Assembly (NCBI GenBank): GCA_030407315.1
Contig: JALQPE010000504.1
Location: forward strand, 78,480 to 142,479
Source of the DNA: Asparagopsis taxiformis
Lineage: Eukaryota; Rhodophyta; Florideophyceae; Bonnemaisoniales; Bonnemaisoniaceae
DNA: 64,000 nucleotides
Reading direction: 5' to 3'
Shown here: positions 49,177 to 59,300 of the stretch, in pieces
Numbering within the stretch: position 1 is the first letter of the stretch
Layout: each line of letters starts with the position of its first letter
Translations under genes and position numbers: made by a program
Notes under the pieces: generated by a model
The model's database searches: none
What the model was told of the DNA's origin: nothing
What the model saw: only the letters and a program-made list of their open reading frames with translations

Positions 49177-51108
49177 TTAGTTTTCCGACGAAGTGTCGGA
49201 CGTTTCATCTGAAGATGCTAGAGCATCAACTGCGGTTTCTTCCGAACGAGAAGGACCAATACTCCGTTGCAATCCGGAAGCCAGATTTGTTTGTTCAACG
49301 ACGTTGTCGTCCTCGGCAAACGCGACCATTCGCGGAAACGGTTTCTGCCGTTGGAGAACTGTTTTAGCAGGGACCTGCTTCTTCTTGAACTTGTCGAATT
49401 GCCGTTGCTGGCGGCGCATGACTTGTTCCGGCTCTTGCTGGTATGCATAGTTCGCGAAAGCGAAATACATTCCCACGGAACGGGAGAGGTACGGGCATGT
49501 GTACAGCACGTGACCGGGTTGCCGGCATCCGGAGCAGCGCCAATTGACCGCTCCCTTCGGGATCATGGATTCGGCAAGACTCACATGTTCCTCTGTGAGG
49601 GGCGGTACCTCCATCGGCGGTGTCTCCGCGTTCGGTCCCACGGTCAGTGGTTGTAACGTCTGCGACGTAGACATTTCTCTCCTCATTCCGAGGTCTTCAT
49701 TAGCCATGGTAGCTAATAACGCTTTGCGTTTCCTCTCGGCAAGCTCCCTACTAGGGTACATCTTGGGCTTAGCCGTGTCGGCTGTGGTGGCTCTTAAGGA
49801 GTCTCCGAGTCCTTTAGCCAAATTGCGTACCGCAAGGAATTCTTCGCCGTCTCGGCCAACAGTCACCTTAACGGTGTCTTTTACCCCCGGGCGTAGCCCT
49901 TTGAGGTAGTAGTTTACCAAGTCTCTCTCAGAGAAAACATTAGCACACAACAGTGCGGCCTCTTGCAGTCTATCGGCGTATTCTGCCTCATCTTCGTGAG
50001 GTTCTTGTTTAATACGCGTGACCGCGTCGTAGGCGTCAGCCAAAACTGTATCCGTTGCATAACGAGAAAGTAAAGCATGGACGGCCTGTGGCCAAGTTAT
50101 CTGCTGGTGCAGTTGATTTAGCAACTTCCTTTTCCGAGATTCGGACGCGATGAATCGTTGCGCATCTCCTTCAAGGAAATAACGTAGCAACTTTGTTGCT
50201 ATTCCTTCTGATACTCCGCAGGAGTCACAAGCATCTTGGTACTCCGCAAGGAATCGAAGTATATCGATGGGTTGCGTTCCATCGAACGGCGTCAAGGACG
50301 CATTGAAGTTCCGGATCTTTTCCGTTATCTTGTAGAGACTTCTACTCTTTCCGTTCGGAGCTTCTGTCGATGACGACTTGTCTTGTAACCGGTAATACCG
50401 GTAGGATACTACACAATCGAACGCGGGTTCGCGGGCTCTTAAAGGAGTTAAGCCTGGTTCCAAGGGTCCTTCTTCTGTTTCGAATGGATTCGAAGGTGAA
50501 TCGAACCCGAAAACTGGGTCACTCATGTTGGGATTTGTACTTGGTACCGGACGGGCGAGAGACTCGCTGAGTAAATCCACTCGATCCGACAAACGTCTGG
50601 TGACGTCAACGACCTTGTCGAGCTTCTCGGCTTCCACAGCTACGCTGTTCTCGGCAGTGCCGTCTTGTTGATTCCACAGCCCTTGGTGCTGATGATCGGA
50701 AGAAGAACTAGCGTAGCTTCTCCTTTGTAGGTCGGTGACCTTCTTCTCAAGCCGGATAACCCGTTGTAGAAAATCCACACGGATAGACTTCCACGTCCCC
50801 GAGAAGACTTCTACTTCTTTCTCATCTACCACTTCGTGGCAAATGGCTTTCAGCTTGGGTGCAAGCAAATCAATCGTGTGATCCACGAGAGTTGAGACGA
50901 GATCGCCGTGTCTATCATCGTCGAGGGTGTCCTCAACGGCTTGGCTGACCTCGTCGCGCATCTCTTTCAATTTATCATTGAGAATCTTGTCTGCATGTTC
51001 ATGCATAAGTCGGAAGACTCCTTCCTCAGTGACGAATTCTTCGTTTGAACCTCCCCCGATAGGGCCTGACTCGGAGTCAGAATGTTCCGGAGACTTGTCC
51101 GATGGCAT
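49177..51108 (-). CDS. gag: Gypsy Gag protein
   Basis: This is 643 residues from the ATG at 51108. The N-terminal third is acidic and helical with a coiled coil (SIRVDFLQRVIRLEKKVTDLQ). The capsid-like core reads TPFDGTQPIDILRFLAEYQDACD, LLRYFLEGDAQRF, ALLSRYATDTVLADAYDAVTRIKQEPHEDEAEYADRLQEAA, YYLKGLRPGVKD, the retrotransposon gag pattern. A single zinc knuckle CSGCRQPGHVLYTC is at about 525-540. It ends at TAA (49177-49179), overlapping the -1 pol frame. Forms the particle and packages element RNA. Confidence 0.9.
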   Translation of the reverse strand: MPSDKSPEHSDSESGPIGGGSNEEFVTEEGVFRLMHEHADKILNDKLKEMRDEVSQAVEDTLDDDRHGDLVSTLVDHTIDLLAPKLKAICHEVVDEKEVEVFSGTWKSIRVDFLQRVIRLEKKVTDLQRRSYASSSSDHQHQGLWNQQDGTAENSVAVEAEKLDKVVDVTRRLSDRVDLLSESLARPVPSTNPNMSDPVFGFDSPSNPFETEEGPLEPGLTPLRAREPAFDCVVSYRYYRLQDKSSSTEAPNGKSRSLYKITEKIRNFNASLTPFDGTQPIDILRFLAEYQDACDSCGVSEGIATKLLRYFLEGDAQRFIASESRKRKLLNQLHQQITWPQAVHALLSRYATDTVLADAYDAVTRIKQEPHEDEAEYADRLQEAALLCANVFSERDLVNYYLKGLRPGVKDTVKVTVGRDGEEFLAVRNLAKGLGDSLRATTADTAKPKMYPSRELAERKRKALLATMANEDLGMRREMSTSQTLQPLTVGPNAETPPMEVPPLTEEHVSLAESMIPKGAVNWRCSGCRQPGHVLYTCPYLSRSVGMYFAFANYAYQQEPEQVMRRQQRQFDKFKKKQVPAKTVLQRQKPFPRMVAFAEDDNVVEQTNLASGLQRSIGPSRSEETAVDALASSDETSDTSSEN

Positions 51109-51205
51109 CACTTCTACTCTTGCTCAATGAGCTCACGTCTCACGACGAGTTTACTCTTCTTGAGTGGTTTCGGTGTGTCGCCGGTCGGCTAAGATGTCGG
51201 TAAGA

Positions 51206-51223
51206 TTCTAGGTCGAGAGACCA
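51206..51223 (-). promoter_or_regulatory. Gypsy primer-binding site
   Basis: One base after the 5' LTR end the minus strand reads TGGTCTCTCGACCTAGAA. It starts with TGG, the complement of a tRNA CCA end, as expected. The matching tRNA is not identified here. Confidence 0.7.
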
Positions 51224-51224
51224 A

Positions 51225-51885
51225 TGTAGTAGGTAGAAAATCCGCAAAGCGGCAAAACCACCCTACAGGTGTCCCGAGTTTCGGTAGCGTGGTAGAGCAA
51301 GCGAATCTTGCGTCAACCGCCAATGGCGAGTATACCACGAATGGTCTTCCGGTAATGCCGGGCGAAGGTTGGGGGGTGCTCACGCACGGAGTGCGTATTG
51401 ATGGAGCAGAGAGACGTAACCCGTCGAGCTGTATAGCTAAAGCTAATTCGTCCTAGAAGGATAGAAAAGAGCGATGCAAACACTGTTCAGTGGAGTCGTA
51501 AATTCCACGTGAGTTTACGTTACCTCTAAAAGGTTAAGCACTCTGGCTAATCCAGAGGCGTTTTATACTAGTCTAAGTTACTGTAAACAGTTAGGGTAGG
51601 TAGACAGTTAGGAATAAATATCCTTATGTGCACCAATCAGGTCCCTGATTATGGCGACTGCGGAAGCCCGCGAGATCACCAACTGTTAGTGTTACAGTGT
51701 AAAGTTAGCTGAGTCAGCTTAGTTAAAATTTGCCCCTTGTGGGGTCTTTAATTGTCCCAGTGGGTCCATTCCCTTGACTTGGGCGAGATACAGCGAGGCT
51801 GTTTCTATTGGCCAGTCCCGACCCGGGGTCATCCAATAGGATGTTGACACGACCCCACCAGGGCAGACCACCGCGTGGTATGACA
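51225..51885. repeat. Gypsy LTR, right copy (5' LTR of the minus-strand element)
   Basis: This 661-bp LTR is 99.7 percent identical to 39794-40453 and one base longer in a G run at about 51370. It drives the minus-strand gag-pol transcript. Adjoining TTACG at 51886-51890 is the second target duplication. Confidence 0.95.
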
Positions 51886-51890
51886 TTACG
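51886..51890. repeat. Gypsy target site duplication, right copy
   Basis: TTACG adjoins the outer end of the right LTR and matches 39789-39793. Confidence 0.9.
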
Positions 51891-53373
51891 CTTCCCGAGG
51901 ATGGAGTTTTCACCCGCATCCTCGGGGGCGCTCTCCAACTCGACGACCTCCACAGCACCACCCGCCGTTCCACCACGACCGGAAGGACTCGCTTGCAGGC
52001 GGGTACTCCTTCTGGGCATCACTTTCCTCCCAGAAGTTTCCACTCCGGGCGGTGCAGAATCACTGACTTCGATAACATCCCCGTCAGGATCTGCACCGCC
52101 CTTCGCACTGCTGCCCTCGACCACATTCTCGGGAGTAGGGCCCTCCGTCGAAATCCTCGCAACCGTCTTCTGTCCAACCCCACCGGATGGTGAAGGGACG
52201 AAACTGTCATCGCTGGAGCTTCCCGAACTGCTAGCAGATGCAGAACGGGAAGCTTCGACAGCGGGGGCCGGAGCAGCAGGGTGCTGCTCGGCAGCCGGAG
52301 TCGCAGGCTCAGGCTGCAAAGCCGGTGAGACCTGCTCCTGCGCGGCTTGGACAGGACGGTTGGGGGTACCAGTCCCGGCGTGGGAAACTGGACCAGACTG
52401 TTCACTGCCAGCCTGGGGACCACGCGCAGTCGGCTTGACCGGGGTCACCGCAGGGGAGGATGCAGACACGGCAGGGTAGTGAGAGGAAGAGGGGCAGCCT
52501 CAGAATCGCTGGAAGATTCCAGTTGAGGTGGTGGGGGCAAAGGAATGGAGGATGAAGGGATGGGCAAGGAATTGGAAGAGGAAGGGATGGGGGCATCATC
52601 ATCACATGTGGCTGGGAGCGCAGCATGTGGGATGTCTGGGTACATCGCGTGAAAGCGTTTCCGCATAATCATGTCGCGCTACCCAGTGACGCGCAGGAGC
52701 ATTTTCCTGGCGTCCTTCCCGAAGACAGACTTCTTACGGGGAAAAATGTTCTAGGACTTGTAACCATCGGGGGGGGGGCCTTTCTTGGGACGGAAGTCTG
52801 CCCAACACCCCTTCTTGGGGACCATCTGAGCAAGAACTTCGACAACGCGCGAGCGAATGTCGAAGCTCTTACTCGGGTCACCCACGCTGGGAATTGACCC
52901 ATCCAGCACCCGCAACACATCCGAAACTTTCCAGTACTCGGCCACCTCCTTCACGTACCCGAAGATTTCCAACAAACCAGCAATCCATTCCTGCCCAATG
53001 GTACCAACCGAGTACGTTTTCAGCCCGGCCGACCGACGGCTACAAGTGTAGCGCGCCGTCATCTCAAGGATGAAACACTTTTGCACGTCCGGCGCACTCC
53101 TGAACGACCCATTGAACAACAAGTTCACCGTACACCCAGCCAGATCCTCCGTCGAAGAAAACTGCACGAACTCCGGCCTGTTCGGAATACTCGACCAGTA
53201 CTTGAAAGCAGGGCTTTCAATGGTCTTGAAACCTTGGGCGATGGAGACGTAGCGCATGAGCTGTCTCGGAGCTGTCTCGGACGAATCCAGTTCAGCGCTT
53301 TCCGTTCTTTAATGTACTGAACGGTCGGCTCGATCTTCTTCTTTCCCAGGCGGTGGATATTGATGAACTCCAT
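51891..53373 (-). pseudogene. 2OG dioxygenase gene, 5' part (locus D), broken
   Basis: Upstream of the Gypsy the gene can be followed to an ATG at 53373 (GTGATGG context; MEFINIHRLGKKKIEPTVQ). An 11-bp tandem duplication at 53258-53279 shifts the frame. The next 169 residues (MRYVSIAQGFKTIESPAFKYW..., to 52751) form a folded-looking domain I do not recognise. A run of ten G at 52769-52778 (C on the coding strand) adds a second frame problem, and an intron with a GTAAGAAG donor (about 52743) is possible. The last part (52469-51891) is a proline/serine/alanine-rich linker that continues in frame, without the Gypsy, into the dioxygenase at 39788. The gene is therefore broken several times. Confidence 0.6.
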
Positions 53374-53504
53374 CACAGAGCACACACGTCTGTGTTTTCG
53401 GAAGTGGACGCGGACGTCCAGTCTCTCTAGTACGGGTCCTAGTCGGCCCCGAGATTTACTAGAACAAATGAACGTCCGCGTCCAAAAAAAAATAAAAATT
53501 TTTT

Positions 53505-54121
53505 GGATGCGGACGTCCACTTTCTCTAGTACATATGGCGGAATACTAGGGCCCGACATCCACTTTCTCTAGTACATATGGCGGAATACTAGGACCCGAC
53601 ATCCACTTTCTCTAGTACGTTTGGCGGAATACTAGGACCCGACATCCACTTTCTCTAGTACATATGGCGGAATACTAGGACCCGACATCCACTTTCTCTA
53701 GTACATATGGCGGAATACTAGGACCCGACATCCACTTTCTCTAGTACATATGGCGGAATACTAGGACCCGACATCCACTTTCTCTAGTACATATGGCGGA
53801 ATACTAGGACCCGACATCCACTTTCTCTAGTACGTTTGGCGGAATACTAGGACCCGACATCCACTTTCTCTAGTACATATGGCGGAATACTAGGACCCGA
53901 CATCCACTTTCTCTAGTACATATGGCGGAATACTAGGACCCGACATCCACTTTCTCTAGTACATATGGCGGAATACTAGGACCCGACATCCACTTTCTCT
54001 AGTACGTTTGGCGGAATACTAGGACCCGACATCCACTTTCTCTAGTACATATGGCGGAATACTAGGACCCGACATCCACTTTCTCTAGTACATATGGCGG
54101 AATACTAGGACCCGACATCCA
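53505..54121. repeat. 43-bp satellite array, 14 units
   Basis: Fourteen units of exactly 43 bp have the GGCGGAATACTAGG core at 53537, 53580, 53623 and so on to 54096. Each contains CTAGTA and TACTAG as a short inverted pair. Units 3, 8 and 12 carry GTTTGG in place of ATATGG, spaced 5 and 4 units, so blocks of several units were duplicated together. Upstream (53395-53510) two divergent half-units and an inverted GGACGCGGACGTCC pair lead in. The array lies just upstream of the broken dioxygenase gene. Confidence 0.95.
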
Positions 54122-54680
54122 GTATACAATATATCAGCGAAAACCGGGAGGGAAGAAATTACAGCGGATGGTAAATTCAGGGCCCATATCGGACCGTATT
54201 TTATTCTCTCATTTAGGAAACTGCTCGTATACAATACGTCTCTCTAGAATAGGGAATACATATCTGGTCAGAATAGGAAATAAATACCCGGTTAGAATAG
54301 GAAATAAATACCCGGTTAGAATAGGAAATACGTATCCAGCCAGAATACAAAATACCTGTCAGCATATCGTCGATCACCCATCTCCCTCACTATCGCGTTC
54401 TCCCTACCATCCGAACGCCATGCACCACCATCCGCACATACTGCAAGAACCCTCACGACCTAGATTACAAAAAATACGCTCCTTCCCAATACCATCCCCG
54501 CTTTCCTCGACACCACCCCAGCCCATTAAATCATCAAGACATCAAACACGAACATGGTCAGCAAAATCTTACACCACTTGAAACGCACTCTCACTTCTAT
54601 CGTATGCCCCAAAATATACACATACCAGAAACACCTCACAGCTTCATTCCCCATCTTCCTACATCCCTTCTTCACTCTCC
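54122..54680. other. unique flank with short GAAATAAATACC repeats
   Basis: At 54255-54345 a 20-bp unit (AGAATAGGAAATAAATACCC type) repeats four to five times. The rest is C/A-rich and shows no gene. Confidence 0.5.
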
Positions 54681-54689
54681 TTCAGTCCT

Positions 54690-55750
54690 GCCGTTCCTGC
54701 TTCACCACTCCTGCATCACATACACAACATCAGAATCAACCACAACAGTCAGACTCAAAAGCAACGCTTACCACGACAGATATCCTAGAAACTCCCTTAC
54801 TTACCTCTCCGAGAGGATGACTGAATCATCCATCCTACACAAAATACAAACCATGATCCAAAAACCTTGCAATGAATAATCAAAGTCAGCAGTCCATATC
54901 TTCGCAAAACAAGTCTTGGTGCTCAGTAAAACTTACCTTCTGTCATCAACATTCCTGCATCATCTACACAACATCGGAATCAACCACAACAGTCAGACTC
55001 AAAACCAACCTTCCATCACAGCATACTTTCAAAACTCGCACACTTACCTTCGCTCCACACAATACACACCATGACTCAATAGGCTTCCAATGAAAATATC
55101 GCATCAACGGAAATAGTCAGACTCAAAACCAACCTTCCCTCGCTGCTTACTTTCAAAACTCGCACACTTACTTTACCTGTTCCATCCTGCACACAATAAA
55201 AACCATAAATCACGTAATCGTGTAGCCAAGAAAAGTAGTCAGCATTCCGCATCTTCGCACAACCGGTCTGGGCGCCCAATGTGACTTACCTTCCGTCATC
55301 ACTATTCCTCCATCACCTACGCAACATCGGATTCAATCGCAACAGTCAGATTGAAAACCAACGTTTCCCTCGCTACATACCCTGAGAACTCGCAAATGTA
55401 CCTCTCATCCATCCTACACACAATACAAACCATGATCCAAAAACCTTGCAATTAACAATAATCATAGTCAGCAGTCCATATCTTCGCAAAGCACATCTTG
55501 GCACTCAATGAAACTTACCTTCCGTCATCAACATTCCTGCATCATCTACACAACATCGGAATCAACCACAACAGTCAGACTCAAAATCAACCTTCCCTCA
55601 CAGCATACTTTCAAAACTTCACGTACCTCTCTTCCATCCTCCGCTCAATACACACCATCAGTCAACAGGCTTCCCATGAAAAATATCGCATCAACGGAAA
55701 TAGTCAGACTCAAAACCCACGCTTCCCTCAACGCATACCCTCGAGGGTAG
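54690..55750. repeat. degenerate repeat field
   Basis: About six diverged copies contain ACAACATCGGAATCAACC, CAACAGTCAGACTCAAAA and CTTTCAAAACTCGCACAC blocks, at about 54720, 54965, 55105, 55325, 55550 and 55690. Spacing is irregular (about 110-250 bp). Long ORFs here come from the lack of G and are not believed. Confidence 0.65.
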
Positions 55751-55764
55751 AGGATGGAACGAAG

Positions 55765-55802
55765 GTACGTGCGCGAATCTTGATCAAGATTCGCGCACGT
55801 AC
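55765..55802. repeat. 38-bp perfect palindrome
   Basis: The sequence beginning GTACGTGCGCGAATCTTGA is its own reverse complement over 38 bp. It lies between the repeat field and the flank of the transposase gene. It could be an extruding hairpin, a site for a dimeric protein or a terminus remnant. Confidence 0.9.
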
Positions 55803-56399
55803 AAAGCAAAGTCGGTCAAAGAAGATCAGTCGGTGATGAGGGCGGAGTGGAGCCTGCGGCGTCGACCGGACAGCTTTCTGCGTCCGCTTAAGTCTTGCTG
55901 TGCATACTCGAAATCATCGCCGGCAGTGAGATTGAGTATGGCCCAAGCCATGGTCTCTGATTCCCCGAACAAAGAGATCCGGATCGAGAACAACGAATAT
56001 AAACATATAATCATATATATGAGAATCCATTTGCTTTCCTTACATGATCTGTGGCATATCCGCTGTAAAGCACATTCAGATTCCACGAAGTTTGGAAATA
56101 AAAAAGTTTATTATTACAAATGAATTAATTGAAAATTCATCTCCCAGGGCAGTCGTTCGTCCTTCCATGCACACGTTGCCAGCACGCAATGTGATGTAAC
56201 AGTTGGAAATGATTGAACTCTCGGTTAAATTCCACCGTTGGGATGTCAGCTGGAGTGAGCACAAAACTACTACCCAAAAAACTACGAACACGTTACATTC
56301 CAAGTCTCGAAAGCACCACAAAAATAAAATTGGTCGCATCTGGACGGCACAGTCTCCCCTGTTCAGCTCGCAATCCTCCCTTTTGCGTCAAAACTCGAC
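55803..56399. promoter_or_regulatory. 5' flank of the transposase gene
   Basis: Contains an open minus-strand tail (55826-56000, AQQDLSGRRKLSGRRRRLHS) that may be an exon end of an unknown gene. An AT-rich stretch lies at 55985-56120. No core promoter motif can be named with confidence. Confidence 0.3.
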
Positions 56400-59300
56400 A
56401 TGGAATGCAAGTATGAAGGGTGCTTCTACTACTGCGTAGATGCTTATGCGCTCGCGCTGCATGAGCGAACGTGTCGCTACCGTTTCAACCCCTCTCCCCA
56501 ACATTTCAACAACGCTCGTGTCCCTGCCGTCACCCATGAGCCTGCTCGAAACGGCGACCATGATTCCCCGCAACCCAGCTCCCCAGACCCAGAATCTGGT
56601 CGTGCTTCCTCCAGCGACTCACCCTGTGACGCTTCACTGCCACCAACCTCAACCCCCTCCCGCGCAGACCTCCTCGTGCAATCCCTCGCCGCCAGTCTCA
56701 CAACCCTCGAGTACAAGGCCGGCGCTGGCCGCGTGAGCGAAGTCATCACCATCCTACAAGACCCCGCATTCTCCCTAGAAAAGTTCAACAGCGCCGTTCG
56801 CACCGTAGAAGAATGTCGCCACGTTACCGCTTCCATGGTCGAAACACATTTCCGCACCGAAGGTTACAAGAGCCACATCATTCCAGACAAAACTGGTAAG
56901 TACTCGGCACAGCTGTACCTCCGCGACCCAGTCGACATGCTCCGCAGGCAGTTAGCACTGGCTAACGACCAAAATACTCTCTTCCACCCCTCCCCACAGA
57001 CCGCCCCAGACGGCACCGCAATATTTTCTCATCCCCTACACACAGAATTCGCGAAAACGCTGCACCAGGTTACTAGACAGCGCGTGCAGCTCTCGGAAGA
57101 TCCACAGGTCGTATGGGCAGAGGAAAATGATCCCACCGCTTCCTCCTTTGCCGGCCTCCTCCAAGTGTACTCCGACAAGAGCAGCACAAGCCTCAAGAGC
57201 TCCGCAATCGTCGCATACCCCATACACGTCACACTGCTCAACTTCTCCGCCCCCCTCCGTCGCCACTGCATCCGTACCGGCCTCACCATCGTCGGGTATC
57301 TTCCGTACATTGTTAACCCTTCGTCCAACGCCTTGTTCGGTGATGAAATGCCGACAACCTCTAGTTCTGCTAGTCGCGCTCGCAAAATTGATATTCTTCA
57401 TAAAGCACTCGAAAAAGTGTTTTCGTCCCTATCCACCGCGTTCTCTTCCGGGTTCCCCTGCACAGACTCCACTGCAACTGCCCGCCAATGCTTTCCCATC
57501 CTAGCCAATTATTGCTGCGACTTTCCAGAGGCCAAAGAGCTCTCATGCACTCGCAACAGCACTACCACCACACATCCCTGCCACCGCTGCTACATCCCCG
57601 CCACTCAACTTGAATCCAGCGCGCCACACCAGCCCCGCTCCCTCGATGATACACGCTCTGCACGCCAAGAGAGCGCTCAGGAGCATACAACTGCTCCGCT
57701 CGAAGCTCTCTCCCTCCTCGAACAACACTCTGTCCTCGAATCGACCGCTCTTTTACCCACCAACAGTCCCCTAGACCCCTACAACATTTTCTCCTTCGAG
57801 CCTCTGCACAATCTCCACCTCGGCATCTCAAAGCTCATCAAACAGTGCATTGTCCACCGCCTCAGCTCCCCAGACCTCACCACCACTGCCTCCCATTCCG
57901 GGACACCTCGCACCTTCAAGAAGGTGAAAAAATCCATCCTCGCCGGCTCAAACAGCATTCTGTCCGCTATCGAACGCGACTACTACATCACCGGTCTTCA
58001 TGTCGACTTCTCCAAGGGTGAGAAGGGCACCAATTTGAACGGCCTCTTCACGGAGGACGGCATACGCGGCATGCTCGCAGCCAAAGACTATCACCATGTC
58101 GACATGGTGTTCCCTTTCATCGCAGCATTCATTGACACATGCTGTGACGAAGTAGATACAGCCCCCCTCACTTCCATCTGCACGCAATACTCTGACCTCG
58201 TCGCATGGGTCATGAAACGCGGTCGCATCAAGCACTGGACTGCCGCCGAACTAGAAAGCCTCCAGAACTCCATTTCCTATTTCAAACAATCAATGCTCTC
58301 CACCCTCGGCCCATTCCACACCACAGGTCTCAAAACTTTCAAGTTCCATCTTCTAGACCATCTTCCCGGTGACTTGCAGAGATATGGCGCCCTGGAACAC
58401 ATTGATGCAGGCCCCTACGAACACTCGCATCTTCTGTTCAAACAGAGTTATAGGAAAACCTCTCGAAGGCGCTCCACAGCCATGGAAGAGACTATTCGCC
58501 ACATGGAATTCTCCTTGGCCACTCCAACTGGTCATACCCCATCGAACACATTGGGAAACGCACGCATGATATCGCCCACAGACGGTGCAGTACTCGTTCG
58601 CGACGGATTCACCGTTGCACTGCACGACTTTGCCTCCCTGCTGCCCGATGCAACCCTCCTCGTTGCAGATATCGACGGACAGCCCGATCCTGCCACTCTT
58701 TTGCCGCTGCACAACTCCTCGTTCCCGTCTGGCACCATAACGCTATTCCAGCAACTCGGTGACACAGCTGCACAAGCGTTCCTCACCCTCGCTAGACTGC
58801 GCGCCACGGCAGAAGGCCCTCCAATACATGACATGGACATTTCCGTCACCGTGGTAAAGTCCGCCTACGTCATGGGAGGGTACGTCCCAGATGCCGACGA
58901 CTTTGACCCGCACAGTGGCATGCTTCGCCCCACAAACGTGTCGAGGCACAAGCAGCAGCGCGTCTTTGCAACTTCATCGTTCGGCCCCGCAAAGAGATCG
59001 CAGTACTCCTTTGTCGTCATCTCCGGAACTGCCGATGACTACAGAACCATATGGGTAGGGCGCGTCCTGGCACTGGTACGCCTGCAGTCTCCAAACCTGT
59101 TTCAACCTGTAGAACTCGCTTTCGTTCAGTATATGACCTGCTTTGCCCCAAAAACCGCTGTGGAAAAATCACTTGGGTGCATTTGTTTAAAGTGGTCCAC
59201 ATGGGACCCGGACAACGGATCCGTTGACAGCAATGACACTGCATCCCACAGTGCAGGTGGTCCTTGGTTTGACCTCATTCCTGCATCTACTATATCTGGC

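Larger units (their letters stand above)
39794..51885 (-). mobile_element. complete Ty3/Gypsy chromovirus-like element, 12.1 kb
   Basis: The element has paired LTRs (660 and 661 bp, about 99.7 percent identical), TG...CA ends, a 5-bp TTACG duplication, primer-binding site, gag, pol with C-terminal chromodomain, and a polypurine tract, all reading on the minus strand. A large extra ORF lies between pol and the 3' LTR on the opposite strand. The near-identity of the LTRs indicates a recent insertion. All frames are open, so it may be active. Confidence 0.95.

Noticed and set aside
44465..51111. Plus-strand ORFs of 60-220 residues across gag and pol
   Set aside because: Antisense shadows of the strongly coding minus strand, without motifs.
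53505..54121. CRISPR-like appearance of the 43-bp array
   Set aside because: Units are contiguous with no unique spacers, no cas genes are present and the genome is eukaryotic. It is a satellite.
54168..55836. Several ORFs of 70-140 residues in the repeat field
   Set aside because: They follow the repeat periodicity and low G content, change frame between units and contain no domain.
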